Shown here one piece after another: positions 10,058 through 21,748 of a DNA stretch of 64,000 bases. A program made the position numbers and the translations under genes. Source of the DNA: Flaccisagitta enflata. Lineage: Eukaryota; Chaetognatha; Sagittoidea; Aphragmophora. Under the pieces are notes generated by a model. The model saw nothing but the letters and a program-made list of their open reading frames with translations. It was not told where the DNA came from and did not search any database. The stretch's first letter is position 1, and each line of letters begins with the position of its first letter. The DNA lies in the NCBI GenBank assembly GCA_965153355.1, contig OZ231126.1, forward strand, positions 35,030,001-35,094,000, read 5' to 3'.

Positions 10058-11583
10058 ATGGAATGATCTCAGCGGACATGTAAGAGCACGGACGGTGGCG
10101 AGTTTGTGTTGCAATGGGGCATGTGAGTCGAAGTGGATATATTGGTTTGTGTTGGTTTCCTATAGACGTCGAAGGAGAGGGAACCATCGTCGTTGCGTTG
10201 GATGTCGACGTCCAGCATATGAATCCGGCCATCGACCTCCTCCTCCTTCGTCCATTTAATGTCAGGATGTATCGAGTTGATGTAAGTGAAGAGTGAGTCT
10301 GCGTAGTCTGCATGAATGGCAATGAGCGTGTCGTCGGCCTTACTAAGCCAAAAGAGGATAGAGTTGCGATGTTCAAATGCGGCGAGAGCCTTTTGTTCGA
10401 AGTCCTCCATGAAGATGTCCGCCAGAGGGCTTGAAGTTGATTTGCCCATTCCCAGACCACGGGGTTGTGAGTAGTATTCACCGCCATAATGAAAATAGGC
10501 TAATTCGATGTCCAATTTGAGAAGCCTGACAATGTCGTCTGGTTTGATGGGTTTCCTCTCTTTCAGTTTGGAGTCGGCTTTGAGGGCTTCCCCAGCAAGT
10601 TCGATGGCTTCGTTGGTGGGGATGTTCGTATACATGTTGGAGAGATCATACGAGTATAGGCGGTGTGTAGATGGAATAGTCACATGCTCTAGGTTGCCTT
10701 TCAGGTCGGTGCTGTCCTTAAGATGGTGTTGGGTGTGGCCGACCAAAGGGCTGAGGATGCGTCCCATCTCTTTGGTGAGGCCGGTGAAGATGGTGTCGCT
10801 GGCAGAGACGACGGGGCGCATGGGCATACCCTCTTTGTGTATTTTTGGATTGCCGAAGAAGAGAGGAGGCTGGGTGGTATTTGGGTATATGCGCCAGTAG
10901 ACACCGGGTGGTACATATTCCTTAATGGGAGCCAGGGCCGCCACTAAGGTTGTCTTGTGGGCATTTGTGGGATCCGACGGGAGTTTCCTGTAGGTGGTTG
11001 TATCGCTAAGGAGAGCTCGCATTTTATTGTCGTATTCCTTTTGGTCCATTACCACCGTGGCTCTGCCTTTGTCGGGTGGGAGGATAGTGATGGATTTATC
11101 CTGTTTTAGGTCGTTAATCGCCTTTCTTTCATCCCTCATGAGGTTGGATGTGGGATGACGTTTGGCGTTGGAGAGGATCGCATTAGGTTTGGAGCGGATG
11201 GTAGATGCTTCCTTGGTCTCTGGGCCCACCAAACGTGTGGCTGATTTGATGGCCACGATGAAGTCTTCAATGGGCGGCGCTGATGGTGTGGGCACATAAT
11301 TGAGACCTCTTACAAGGACCAAGTGTTCAGCGGGAGTGAGTGTTCTAGATGACACGTTGATCACCCACTTCCGCTTTGTTTCTTCGTTGGCGCTAGTGGC
11401 GTTGGTGTTGCCATTGCTACTTTCATTTTTTTCGGCGATGAGGCGATTGAGTTTACATTTTAGCCGCTCCCGCCAGGTGTTAAAGACGCGAGTTTCTTTT
11501 TGGTGGAGGAGAAAGAGGGCGGCGCTGTAGGTTTCCTCATTGACGGAAAAACAAATGCCACTACTACGGAAAAACGAATGCCA
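10058..11583 (-). pseudogene. Penelope-like element, reverse transcriptase part
   Basis: Reverse transcriptase of a Penelope-like element. Motif A is 'YSYDLSNMYTNIP' near 10640, motif B-like 'GLGMGKSTSSPLADIFMEDF' near 10450, and motif C reads 'SKADDTL' near 10338; the usual aromatic residue before xDD is replaced by Lys, but both Asp remain. 'VYRKPT' follows near 10160. After that the family-typical 'YIHFDSHAPLQHKL' continues only in another frame (about 10145 to 10055), and the downstream region is in a third frame, so frameshifts lie near 10145 and 10055. The frame is open upstream to 11583 with no in-frame Met, and the annotated ATG-like start near 11364 is a GTG. I infer a 5'-incomplete, decayed copy. 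Confidence 0.9.
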
Positions 11584-11600
11584 CTACTACAACAGTGCAA
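11553..11600. repeat. 23-bp tandem duplication at PLE 5' border
   Basis: Two adjacent copies of ggaaaaacraatgccactac (plus tac), differing at one base, lie just upstream of the open RT frame. This may mark the element's 5' boundary or a truncated copy junction. Confidence 0.6.
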
Positions 11601-11737
11601 TCTCCACCGGAATTTTTATCAATTTTTAAAAAAAAATTTGTGTAGGATCAGTAAAGGAGTCTGTTTATGTTTACTAGAGTATGCAAATAAAAAAAAAATG
11701 TTTATGAGCACAGCTGCTCATCTGTGAGGGCGTTTTT

Positions 11738-12015
11738 GAACGTTTTAGCTCATTAAGCTCACTTAGCTCAGTCTATTCTTTCTGATTTCAAATACAATAA
11801 ATAAATAAATATTTTCATACTTGTTTAACCAAGCAAATAAAAAAAATAGGATAAACAAATCAATGTTTTGATTCAAACCTACAAATACAAAAAAGCATGT
11901 CAGTGAGAAAAGCTGGTCCTCTGGTTGAATTATTTCTAATATTTTAGCTCATCTAGCTTATTTGGCTCAGTTCTATTTTTCTCTGATTTTCAGTGCAATC
12001 AATACATACAACTGC
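11738..12015. repeat. Diverged direct repeat pair
   Basis: Two segments (about 11738-11830 and 11932-12010) share 'ttttagctcat', 'ttagctcagt' and 'tctgatttcag'-like words in the same order. The small overlapping ORFs at 11973-12237 on both strands have no recognisable domain. Confidence 0.4.
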
Positions 12016-12860
12016 TTTTGATTTGATATAACCATTAAAAAATTTTCAGTGACTGAAGACAAAAGCATGGTGAAAAGTGACCAATGCTTAAGACTTTTTT
12101 CCTCAAGGCGACAACTGCCATTACTGGTATTTCTGTCAGCATTGTATGCGACAGTCCAAACAAATGGTGCATTCGTTAGAACTACAGACTGCAAAATGCC
12201 ATCTTGCATCGAATCATTGTTTTCCATATGCAAATAAATGGACGTGCATAATAACCCTCAGGGCAAAAAAATGGTGGATTTTTAAAAACAAATTTTATCT
12301 ACCTTGAAACAAGGGATGCAGGGTCACAATATTGAACTAGTAACTCCGGACACAACTCATATGAAAGAACTTTCAAAGAGCTTTATACCCATCACCAGTT
12401 TTAATCCATTTTTCTTACTTTGTGGTGATGATAAGTTATAAGAATCCAACATTTTTCTGCCCCCATGGTTAGAAGGATAGCACACACTACCCGCCAGAAC
12501 AGAGGTAGAATGATGGTCTCTAACTATGATAGTTTTTGGGTTATTGTGGCGTGTACAATACAAATCTAAAAGAAACTAAATGACTTTTGGAGTGCTTTTT
12601 GAAATATTTGCAAAAATGGTGTAAATTCAATAAGTTTCCATCATACCACTTTGTGATGATATTTTTTTGTATTTTTCAACGTAGATTCGGATTCAGTGCT
12701 CTGCAGTTAATTTGATATGTCACACTAAGTATTTTTGAAAAAGAAATAAAAAGTTGATTTTTTCTTCACACTGCAATATAATACATAAGTTTTTAACAGG
12801 GTGTGCAAAATTATCCGGACTCGGCAGTGACTTTTCTTAAAGACCCTGTAAAAGAAATAA
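12016..12860. other. No recognised feature
   Basis: AT-rich. ORFs of 62-86 aa occur on both strands, but overlap each other and show no family features. Confidence 0.35.
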
Positions 12861-13246
12861 TTTTTAGTCGCGTGCACGCGACTCTACACCCGGCTTTGTC
12901 CGTCCGTCGGTCCGTCGGTCCGTCCGTCCGTCGTTCCGTCACACTTTACTTTTTTTGTAATATAGCGTCAACTCTTAGGTAATTTTAGGTCTTTTTTAGT
13001 CATTAACAGTTATTCTAAGTCATTTTGAGTCATTCTAAGTCATTTTAAGTTATTCCGAGTCATTTTAAGTTATTTTAGGTCATTTTTGGTCATTTGGTTT
13101 TTTAGTCATTTTAAGTCCTTTTTGGACATTTTAAGTCATTTTAAGTCATTCTAAGTTGTTCTAAGTCGTTCTAAGTCATTCTAAGTCATTCTAAGTCATT
13201 TTTACCCTGTAAATCTCGCACGCGACTTATAGGTGTTGGCCTTGTT
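12861..13246 (+). mobile_element. Type C element, full length
   Basis: Starts tttttagt plus the perfect palindrome GTCGCGTGCACGCGAC, then (GTCC/GTCG)n, 'acactttactttttttgtaa' and a core of (tcattttaag)n-like units. It ends with the subterminal GCACGCGAC, ttataggtgttggccttgtt. An almost identical copy lies inverted at 37243-37590, sharing the 'atagcgtcaactcttaggta'-like stretch. Confidence 0.92.
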
Positions 13247-13280
13247 GAAAACATGAGGGGTAGATATTAAAAAGTACCCT

Positions 13281-13665
13281 TTTTACTCGCGTGCACGCGA
13301 CTCGATAACCCGCTCCATCTGTCGGTCCATCCCTCCATCCGTCCGTTGGTAACACTTTGCATTTCAAGTCATTCTATTCATTTAGATCATAAACGTCATT
13401 TCTAGTCATTCTAAGTTGTTTTATGCCATTTAAAGCCATTTTTAGCCATTTTAAGTCATTTAAAGTCATTTTACATCATTTTTAGTCATTTTTGGTCATT
13501 TTTGTCATTTTATTCGTTTTGATCATTTAAGTGATGTTTAGTCATCTTAACTTGTTTTAAGTCATTCAAATTCATCTCAGGTCAAATCCTGTTATTTTAA
13601 GTCATTTCAAATAATTGTTTGTCAGTATACATCATTTTAAAGTCAAAGCTAAAATTCTTTATATT
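13281..13665 (+). mobile_element. Type C element lacking its right end
   Basis: Starts tttttact with CGCGTGCACGCG, then gtcggtccatccctcc and a (agtcatttt)n core. It fades into unique sequence near 13665 without ggccttgtt. Confidence 0.75.
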
Positions 13666-13830
13666 TGTTTAATCAGGGTGTTCCGGGATCACTCTCGAGG
13701 TTGGACGGCAGGCCTTCAAGCTGAAGACATTAATCGACCAACATCAAAATCGAGTACGAAACACTTAATAAGACTCAGATAATATACTCAATAAACTATA
13801 ATTATATCAGACAAACTAAATTAGCTTCTC

Positions 13831-14031
13831 AGGCATGCGTAAGGCCTTGCGGGTTTGGCCGTGAGAGGGCCGAGGCTCGGTTTTAAGGCCAAACCCGAAA
13901 TTCGGTTTTGCCTAAAGACCCGACCTTATTTTCAAGGTTTTTTTTTGGTTCTATAATATTCTTTCATTCTTTCACTTATCAATTTTTTTTTCTTTTCACC
14001 TTTATGATCATATTGTGTGTGTGTGTATTTT

Positions 14032-14127
<96 letters not shown>

Positions 14128-14536
14128 TTTTTTTTCTCTCTCTCTCCCCTTAGTTGCATCTATTTCTTTGTTTTTTTCTTATTAGGTTGTTCAAACTAGT
14201 TTTTTCCCCTTTTTTGCTGAAAGTTTTATTCAGATTTTTTGCTGTCTCTGTCTGTCTGTATCTGTGTGTGTCTGTGTATGTGTATGATTCTTTTTTTTTT
14301 TTCAATAATGTCTTTCTTTTTCTTTTTTTTTCTGTTTTTCTTTCTTATTTTTTTTCTCTCTTTTTTTTCTATCATTTTCTTTTCTCTCTGGCAAATAATC
14401 AGACATCTTTTTGTTACTATATTTACTTAAAAAAACAATGTAAACCCGACATAGACCCGAGGAAAGGTTTTGAGGTATTCCGAGCCCGAACCGAAACCGC
14501 GGAATAAAACGCCATACGCAAGGCCTTAGGCATGCG
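13831..14536. mobile_element. Possible transposon with inverted ends around a (TTTC)n/(TC)n tract
   Basis: Left end has aggcatgcgtaaggccttgc; right end has acgcaaggccttaggcatgc, partly its inverse. Both ends also carry CG-rich gaggctcgg/ccgagcccg segments. The core contains a (TTTC)n then (TC)n microsatellite at about 14031-14146 and T-rich sequence. No target duplication could be fixed, so the call is tentative. Confidence 0.45.
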
Positions 14537-14846
14537 AACCGGAACCAAAACTTCCAAACACGCCAACACTGACAACGCCAGAATGTGTATAGATAACTTT
14601 CTGAAAGGCCGAATCAGACAAAGAACAACAAATACAAATGCAGTGCGGGTCCCAGCTCAGACAGCCTGAATATGAATACGCGTGACGATGCGACACGAAA
14701 AAAATCAACCGCGACGAAAGATAAAAATAAGGCAAAAGTGACAACTATGGTTCAACAGAATAAGAATGCAACCGGTACGAGCAAAAAGGAGAATAACATG
14801 TTGAAATCAGTGACAACAGACACAGCAAAAAACGCGCCCGGTGCTA
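14537..14846. other. No recognised feature
   Basis: A 64-aa Lys/Thr-rich ORF (14672-14866) runs into the next repeat and shows no domain. The opposite-strand ORF overlaps it. Confidence 0.3.
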
Positions 14847-15821
14847 AACAAGGCCAACACTTATAAGTCGCATGCGGGACATAAATGTTTCTATTAACCT
14901 GACTCCACCAGTTTCAATTAAAGCCTTGAAACCCACCAGTTTCAATCCAAGCCCACCACTTTCAATTCAAGCCCACCACTTTATATTCATGCCCACCAGT
15001 TTTTGCACCCAGCAGTTTCAATCAATCCACTAGTTTCAATTCAAACCATGAAACCCAGCAGTTTTAATTTCAGCCTTGAAACCAAGCAGTTCCACACAAC
15101 CCAATTATCCCTTTGTTCCTGTGATATAAATTCCCGGGAATTACTTATTCCTTTGAATTCCCAGGAATTTCATTGCCAATTCCCTAAAATTCCTGATGAC
15201 TTAAAACGTCTTTAAATGACAAATGGCATGGAAAATGTCATGAAAAATATCATGAAAAATGTAAAATGTCTTCAATCTTAATGACTGTAAATGGCCTAGG
15301 TCATTTAGACCACCTAAGTCATTTCAAGTCATTTTCATTTACTTTAAGTCACTTAGGTCCTTTTTTTGTCATTTTTGTTAATTTTTGGTCATACTAAGTA
15401 ATTTTTTATAATCTTAGCCATTTAAAGTCATGTAAAGACATTTTAAAAGTCATTGAAAGTCATTGAAAGTTGTCAGGAATTTTAGGGAATTAGCAATGGA
15501 ATTCCTGGGCATTCAAAGGAATGACAAAAATAATTCCAAGGAATTGATATCACAGGAACAAAGAAAAAATTGTGTTGTGTGGAACTGGTGGGTTTCAAGG
15601 CTGAATTTAAAACTGGTGGGTTTCAAGGCTGGAATTGAAACTGATGGGTGCCAAAACTTGAATTGAAACTGGTGGGCATGAACATAAAGTGGTGGGCTTG
15701 AATTGAAAGTGGCAGGTTTGAATTGAAACTGGTGGGTTTCAAGCCTTTAATTGAAACTGGTGGAGTCAGATCAATAAAGATATTTCTGTCATGCACACAA
15801 CTTATAGGTGTTGGCCTTGTT
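14847..15821. mobile_element. Fold-back type C element with two identical outer ends
   Basis: The left outer end is aacaaggccaacacttataa; the right outer end is the inverse (cttataggtgttggccttgt plus t). The inverted arms are each about 360 bp (14847-15215 and 15455-15821). They contain tandem 'cccaccagtttcaattcaag' units and a block with 'ttcctgtgatat' and 'ggaattccat'. The spacer is a (tcatttaagt)n-like core. No GTCGCG palindromic end is present. Confidence 0.85.
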
Positions 15822-16976
15822 AGCATTCAAAACCAAAATTCACATAGAATAAAAAAGTCAGAAATAAAACTTTTCAGGTAAATTTGAGTCAGTTAAAACT
15901 CCTTAAAGATATTCATTAAAAAAACCCTGACATTTTGTTGTTAGTTTTTCTTGCCCTTTCGGCTTAGTCTATTTGCTTCCATGAACTCCATTGATGTTGA
16001 TTTGAGTTACCTTCCTCAGCAAAGTGTGTGTCAAGCTAAGAAAGTCACTATGGAGTAGTTACAAACACAAAAATCTATGATTTTGTCACCTATTTTGAAT
16101 AAAATCCTGTCAAAATCAAAATCTTTGCAACAAATCATTAAACTCCCCTAGTAACATGGGATTTAGAGAAGACCTACAATCTATTCTAGCTTCTAGTATG
16201 ACTAATTGGGGTACTCTGGCTCAAATTTCATTGTGCTGTGGCACTTCTATGAATGGTTTTCTTTCAATGGAGCAAGTCTGGATAATTTTGCACGCCCTGT
16301 TATTTCTTCTTCAGAAATATATAGTGGGACACATCAAATGAGCCGCAAACCACCCACTGAGACCGAATCTGCAGACAGAAATAATGAAATAAATCATCAT
16401 AGAGAGTAATGATAAAAAATGTATTAAATTAATACTACTTTTGTACATATTTCAAAAAGCGCCCCAAAAATGATTTAGTTTTTTTTAAGATTTGTATTAT
16501 ACACACCACAAGGACTTGAAACCTATTAGAGTTACAGACAATCATTCTAAGCCAACTCATTCCGTGTTCTGGGGGACAGTGCACACATCATCTTAGGGAA
16601 TCGAAACATAACAATGGTACACAACTTACCTGAAGATGTTTTGCGCCAGTCACTCTCTCTGATATTACATATTGTGAAAAAAAAGGCGTGACGAGACAAA
16701 GACCAACAACCAGAGACATCAATGAGTATCGCAAGTGTTCCCTTTGGCTTTCATCAGGTTGATTTTTGGTTTTCATTGTTTTTGGAAGGGGATGATTATA
16801 TACCTGGATGAGACCAACAACAACCATCAAAGTTGTTAGTCAAGTGCACATGGATGTCGCATGTGTCATTCAATTGATCGGTCAGATGGCTGGTGGGGTG
16901 ATCAAACGGAAGCTTTCTCAAAACAAAGCCATATCAGTCATGTTTATAAACCGTCTCTAAATCAAATTGAAATATA
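15822..16976. other. No recognised feature
   Basis: Several 60-80-aa ORFs on both strands; none shows a recognisable domain. Contains no repeat I can match elsewhere in the window. Confidence 0.3.
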
Positions 16977-17755
16977 CAGTATGATTGTTTTCGTTTGTAA
17001 CATTACATGACGACATAACTTTTAAAGTTGTAGAGATAATCCTATTCTGAAAAAAGATAGTGAATGAAATTGAAAATACATTTTATGCTATTAAACTTCC
17101 ATGACTTTTCAGCAAAAATTTGATCTAGATTTCTTACTATTAGTTGTAAGGCAAATTTGACTAAAATGAACTGTTTTTCATGTTTGGAGATAAACTGTTT
17201 TTCTTTGGATTGCTCTTATTTCTTAACAATTTGACCTACAGATACCAGGTTGGTCTCAAATGAAAGATAATTTGAAGTAGTTTTAGAAAATAAAAAGAAA
17301 GAAACCTATTTGGAAACACGTATCATAAAAAAACATAAAAGAAATGGGATCATTTTTGAAAATTATAAAAAGTTCCTGCCTATAGTTATTAAATTGTATT
17401 CAAAACATCAAATCCGTGCTTACTTTTCAGAAAACCTTAAAACTAGATCAAATTATCTTTCATTTGAGACCAATCTGGCATCTGTAGCTCAAACCGTTAA
17501 GAAATGAGAACAATTTTAAGGTAAACAGTCCATTTGTTAAATTTTCACGAAATTTTTCAATTTGACAATTTGTCAAGTTGTGTGGTAATTCATTTTTTCA
17601 TCAGAGAATCAAATGTTACTAAGTAGATCCTTTGATTGATATATTATAAAATGTATTTTCATAGTCTTTTAGGAACTTTTTTCAGAATTCAATTTTTTGA
17701 ATTATTTTTGGAATTATGTCGTCATGAAATGTTACAAACAAAAACAATCATACTG
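16977..17755. mobile_element. 779-bp fold-back MITE, TA target (Tc1/mariner-pogo type)
   Basis: Ends are CAGTATGATTGTTTT and its inverse, flanked by TA on both sides (16975-16976 and 17756-17757). Arms of about 350 bp are inverted copies, including the segment with 'ttggtctcaaatgaaagata'. No transposase. TA duplication plus a CAGT terminus is the signature of Tc1/mariner and pogo relatives. Confidence 0.85.
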
Positions 17756-19091
17756 TACTAAACCTTTTTAACTTGTAACCATGGTGTCAATAAAAATGGC
17801 CGCCTATTCGAACCCCGCCCTGAGGTCAATTATTCGACTAGCTTCATAACTTTTTAGGTGGTGATAGAACTCCAAACTTCTGGCTCAGCAAAAAAATCAG
17901 AACTTAAAAAAGTTTATAAATGTACCCGTGGCATTAATTTTTGTGGAAGGCATAAAAATATGGACTGCCAAATCATTTTTTTTTTGTAATGTTTTACAAA
18001 AACTCATGCCAGAGGCGCAAAAATACACATTTCCGAGTTCTGACTTTTGCAGCAGGTCAATAAATTGTAAAACTATCACACAAAAAAATTTGCCTTGTAT
18101 CAAAAATTCATTTCATTAAAGAGGTTGGACAAGAGGTGTTTAAGAGATGATTTTTCACCTTTTCACTAAAATCTACAAAAAATAGTGCAAAAATTAAGTT
18201 CTGATTTTTTTGTTGAGTCAGAAATTTGATGAACTATTTCCACCTATGAAGTTGTAGGACTAGTTGCAAAAATGAGCTCACTGTAAAAAATTGAAGTTAG
18301 TAAAAATTTTCTGTTAACAACTGATTTTACTCCCTTGTTTAAAAATCATCACTGTGACCACAGAAATTAACTTTTTTGAGTTCTGATTTTTTTGCTGAGT
18401 CAAATATCATTAAAATTTTCTTCATCCTTAAAAAATTCAAACGCGACTTTTTTCCAAATTTGAGACCAATGTCAAGATTTGGCTGCACGCTTCAGCCTGA
18501 AATTTGTATATTGCTGTGTCATTTTTTTTTGTACCAGAGAAATAAGTTATGAGCCAGATAGAGTTGAAACGCTTAATGTACTACCTAAAGCATGAGTCTT
18601 CGTTCACCTATAAACATGAATAACCTCACTTTGGTAAAAGATAAGTAGGGAAAATTGGTTAGATCTGGAAACAGCCTCAAAAAATCTTCCATTTGAGTCC
18701 AATCCCGTCCCAGTAGCTTAATGCGTTTAGAAATGAGAGCAATTTAAAGATTGCTTGTCACTTTTGAAAAAAAGGAAATGAATTGTGAAATTTTCCTGTC
18801 TCATGCATCTTTCCATACGCGTGCTTGACTAGACATGAAAAAACATGACTGAACAAACGCAAGTGGTTGAAAAAGGTTCAGGGGCTGCTAATGCAATTCA
18901 CCAACATTTATCCCCTCAAAGAATTTCTGGATCAAGAAGATGTTAAAGACAATCTAAAACTAAAAAGGGACTGACAAAAAATCGCATATGATGTTAAATG
19001 ACAAGGTTTGGTAAAGTACCTCCACAAGCCTCACAAATCATTGCATTGACCTATGGGAGCAGGTTTTGCTGATGCAGGAAGTCAGATGAAG
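17756..19091. other. AT-rich mosaic with small inverted repeats
   Basis: 'gctcagcaaaaaaatcagaa' near 17882 has inverted partners near 18036, 18200 and 18375, suggesting remnants of a fold-back element. A copy of the shared box 'tttagaaatgagagcaattt' lies near 18728. No gene. Confidence 0.4.
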
Positions 19092-19491
19092 TACAGTACG
19101 AGTATCGAAGAACTGTATAACTAGGGGGAAGCCATATCTGCCAAACGGCTAGGATAGGCAAAGAAGTGTGTTCAACTTTACGACGGTTCACAATCGAGAT
19201 TTTTGGCTTGTACGTCAAGAAGCATGACATCAGCGAGTATTTCAAATTTCAGGGCAATCGCATCAATAGTTTAGAAGTTACGGCCGTTTTCATACTTAAA
19301 AAGTAAAAGAGAAAAGCGACGTTCTTTTCTGCCGTTCTTTCTTCGAACTCGCCCCCAATCAATTTTTTAAAATTTTTTGAAAAAAGTAAGGTTACAGGAT
19401 TTTGGATATAGGCGAATTAAACAATTTCTTATCGATTGCACCTCACTTTTAAAAACCATTTTTCAAAAAAATATTTTGTGATTTTTAGTCG

Positions 19492-19624
19492 TGTGCTACG
19501 CGACTCTACACCCCGCTATGTCGGTCCGTCGGTCAGTCGGTCGGTCGGTGCCCCTTTTACTTATTCAGCGTTTTTGAGCTTTTTGAGTAGACTGCTCCTG
19601 CCCAAATGCTCTGTTGGTCTTGTT
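19492..19624 (+). mobile_element. Type A element, short form
   Basis: Starts tttttagt, stem GTCGTG-tgcta-CGCGAC, (GTCG/GTCC)n, 'gagctttttgagtagactgc' and 'tcctgcccaaatgct', then ends ggtcttgtt. The 3' subterminal complementary segment is missing. Confidence 0.75.
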
Positions 19625-19917
19625 TTTTCTAAGTCCCTGACGCGCGACACAAAATTTTTCTAAGTTTTTTGTAAAAAAGTGAAAATACAAGGTTTTGGAT
19701 CTAAGCAAATCAAACAATTTCTTATTGATTACAGCCCACTTTTAAAAACTATTTTTTAAAAAAAAATATTCTATAATTTCTTTTTTTTCTAAGTCCCTGA
19801 TGTGCGACACAAAAATTTTCTAAGTTTTTTGTAAAAAAGTGAAAATACAAGATTTTGGATCTAGGTGAATCAAAAAATTTCCTATTGATTCCACCCTTTT
19901 TTTTCAAAAAAAAAAAA
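19625..19917. repeat. 160-bp tandem duplication
   Basis: Two copies with 'ctaagtccctgayryrcgac' at 19631 and 19791. Both continue with 'tttttgtaaaaaagtgaaaa' and 'ttttggatctag'. A related third segment lies before the type A element (19386-19490). Confidence 0.8.
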
Positions 19918-20435
19918 TTTCAATAAGGGCTTTTTTGGGGGCCTTTAGGGGCCCCTAAAAAGAAAATAATGTTTAGTTAAAGCCGACGGTGAGAGAAATT
20001 GAATCTCTGTCAAACAAAACCAAGAACACCTAGATCAGTGGTGATTTGCGCCTTCAATGACTCTCAACACTTCAGGGGGCGAGTTTTTTTAAAAACGAGA
20101 TGCGCATTCAGCCTCATAAATTTTTAATTGTTGCTCGTTCCCTAGCTAGGATTCACAATCAAATTTTTTACCACATAATGCACCTATAGGTCAACTATGT
20201 TGTTTGAGGTTTTGGAGCCAGTCCAACAAATTCATTTTTTTTAGTCCAAAAATTTTTTTTTTCAGTTTTTTGCTGATTTTGACTATAAAATTACACTCAT
20301 ATGTATATTAGTTAGACACATTTACACAAATTTCATTTTTTGTTGGGGATTTTCCGCCAATTTTTGTAGCTATGGCACCCAAAACTCAAAAAACACTAAA
20401 AGTGGAATATTTCCTAAGATTTTCAATATTCATAT

Positions 20436-20752
20436 TCCAGAATTTCACATATGCAGTGAAGCCGTTTTAGAGTTATGATGGTCCGAAGTTTCAAAAAACA
20501 CCAATTTTTTAACAAAAATTAAGAAAATTTTTCAAAAAAATTGAAAAAAAAATGTTGTCTTCAGGGTTTTGGATCTGGGCGAATTAGATATTTGCCAATT
20601 GTTCTGACCCCCCTTTATAGTCCATTTTTTGAACATTTTTCGCTAATTTTTTACCCAAAGATTTGGTGGAAAAATTGGTGTTTTTTGTAACTTTGGACCA
20701 TCATAACTCTAAAACGGCTTCACTGACAAATGTGAAATTCTGGAATTTGAAT
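20436..20752. repeat. Short inverted repeat
   Basis: Arms at about 20440-20520 and 20664-20752 share 'ttttagagttatgatggtcc' and its inverse, around a 140-bp spacer containing 'ttttggatctgggcgaatta'. Confidence 0.8.
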
Positions 20753-20756
20753 TAGT

Positions 20757-20932
20757 GAAAGTCGAAGATTTGGCTTCGGCATCGACCTACTGACCGGGAC
20801 ACTACCCTAACTGCGGAACCGAAGTCGAAGTTGTTATCCAACTTCGGTTTGCAGGAGTCAGGAGTCAGTATGAAGTAGGTAGAAGGTTCAAAGTTGGATT
20901 CTTTTAAAGGAGAAAAAAAGAAAAAAGAGAGA

Positions 20933-21012
<80 letters not shown>

Positions 21013-21748
21013 GACAGAGAGAGAGAGAGAAACAGTGAGAGAGTGACAGATGGGGAGAGATAAAGTTAGATGTTTTAATTCAAAGAATGTAAGAGTATGT
21101 TAGGAAATGTAAGAAAATATAAGACAAAGAGAGAAAGAAAGAAAGAAAGAGACAGACAGACAGACAGACAGACAGATAGACAAATAGAGAGAGAAGGAGA
21201 AAGAGAGAGGGAGAGAAAGAAAGAAACAAAAGGAGGGATAAATAAAGAAACAGAGAAAAGAGGGAGAAAAAAAACATGAAAATAAAAATACAAATGATTG
21301 AAAAAAAATCATTTAAAGAAATATCAGAACCACTAGTTTTGCTTCAGAGATTAACTTAAACTTTAAAAACAAAGCACATATTTGTATTGATATGTTTAAA
21401 TAAATGAAATTTCACTTATTGGTATCATACTATTTCTCACATTCAAAAGCAAAAAGAAATGATAAATCAATAAAAGATTTTAAGTTATTTTTTTTTAAAA
21501 AGAGAAATAAAAGTGAAAAATAAAGCAAGATAAAAAAAAAAAAAAAAAACAAGATAAAAAATAAAATCAAAATTTGATATTTATCTTTATAATATAAAAA
21601 AAATTTGATTCAATCAAAAAATTGAAGTAACTTTGAACTTCGGTTTTGGACTTCGGCAACCTTTGGATTCGGTTTCGGAAACAAAGTCACTGTAATCTTT
21701 GGCTTCGGTTCGACTTTGGTCTACCTACCTTTGGTCTAACACTAATAT
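20757..21748. mobile_element. Microsatellite-cored element with 'cttcgg' borders
   Basis: Left border (about 20757-20880) and right border (about 21625-21748) are both rich in 'acttcggtt'/'ggcttcgg' words; outermost bases are ttagtg and cactaa. The core has (GA)n at about 20927-21005, GACA/GAAA repeats at 21128-21235 and A-rich sequence. Likely a non-autonomous element; no duplication fixed. Confidence 0.5.

Larger units (their letters stand above)
19156..20144. mobile_element. 989-bp insertion with 8-bp flanking duplication
   Basis: Interrupts the left arm exactly between two copies of GCTAGGAT (19148-19155 and 20145-20152). An 8-bp duplication fits hAT-type insertion, but the ends (aggcaaag... 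and ...gttcccta) are only weakly inverted. It contains a type A element and a tandem duplication. Confidence 0.5.
19094..20435. mobile_element. Left arm of a large TA-flanked fold-back element
   Basis: Begins CAGTACGAGTATC after TA (19092-19093). 19094-19155 matches, inverted, 31640-31712. The homology then resumes at 20145 and continues to about 20420, matching inverted 22905-23124. The 19156-20144 interval is extra and flanked by the 8-bp direct repeat GCTAGGAT. The whole element runs to 31712, interrupted by an LTR element and a MITE. Confidence 0.75.

Noticed and set aside
10050-10060. CAGGTAAG as a true splice donor explaining the PLE frame change
   Set aside because: No acceptor at a sensible distance; the protein alignment continues within a few bases, so a simple frameshift fits better.
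11973-12237. Overlapping ORFs on both strands near 12 kb as a small gene
   Set aside because: No domain, no codon signal, and the frame overlaps on both strands.
12861-13246. Palindromic GTCGCGTGCACGCGAC repeats as a CRISPR-like array
   Set aside because: Copies are dispersed, in both orientations, and tied to element ends; no regular spacers and the DNA is eukaryotic.
16156-16409. Two overlapping ORFs with Leu-rich segments
   Set aside because: They overlap in different frames, lack any family motif, and have no visible gene context.
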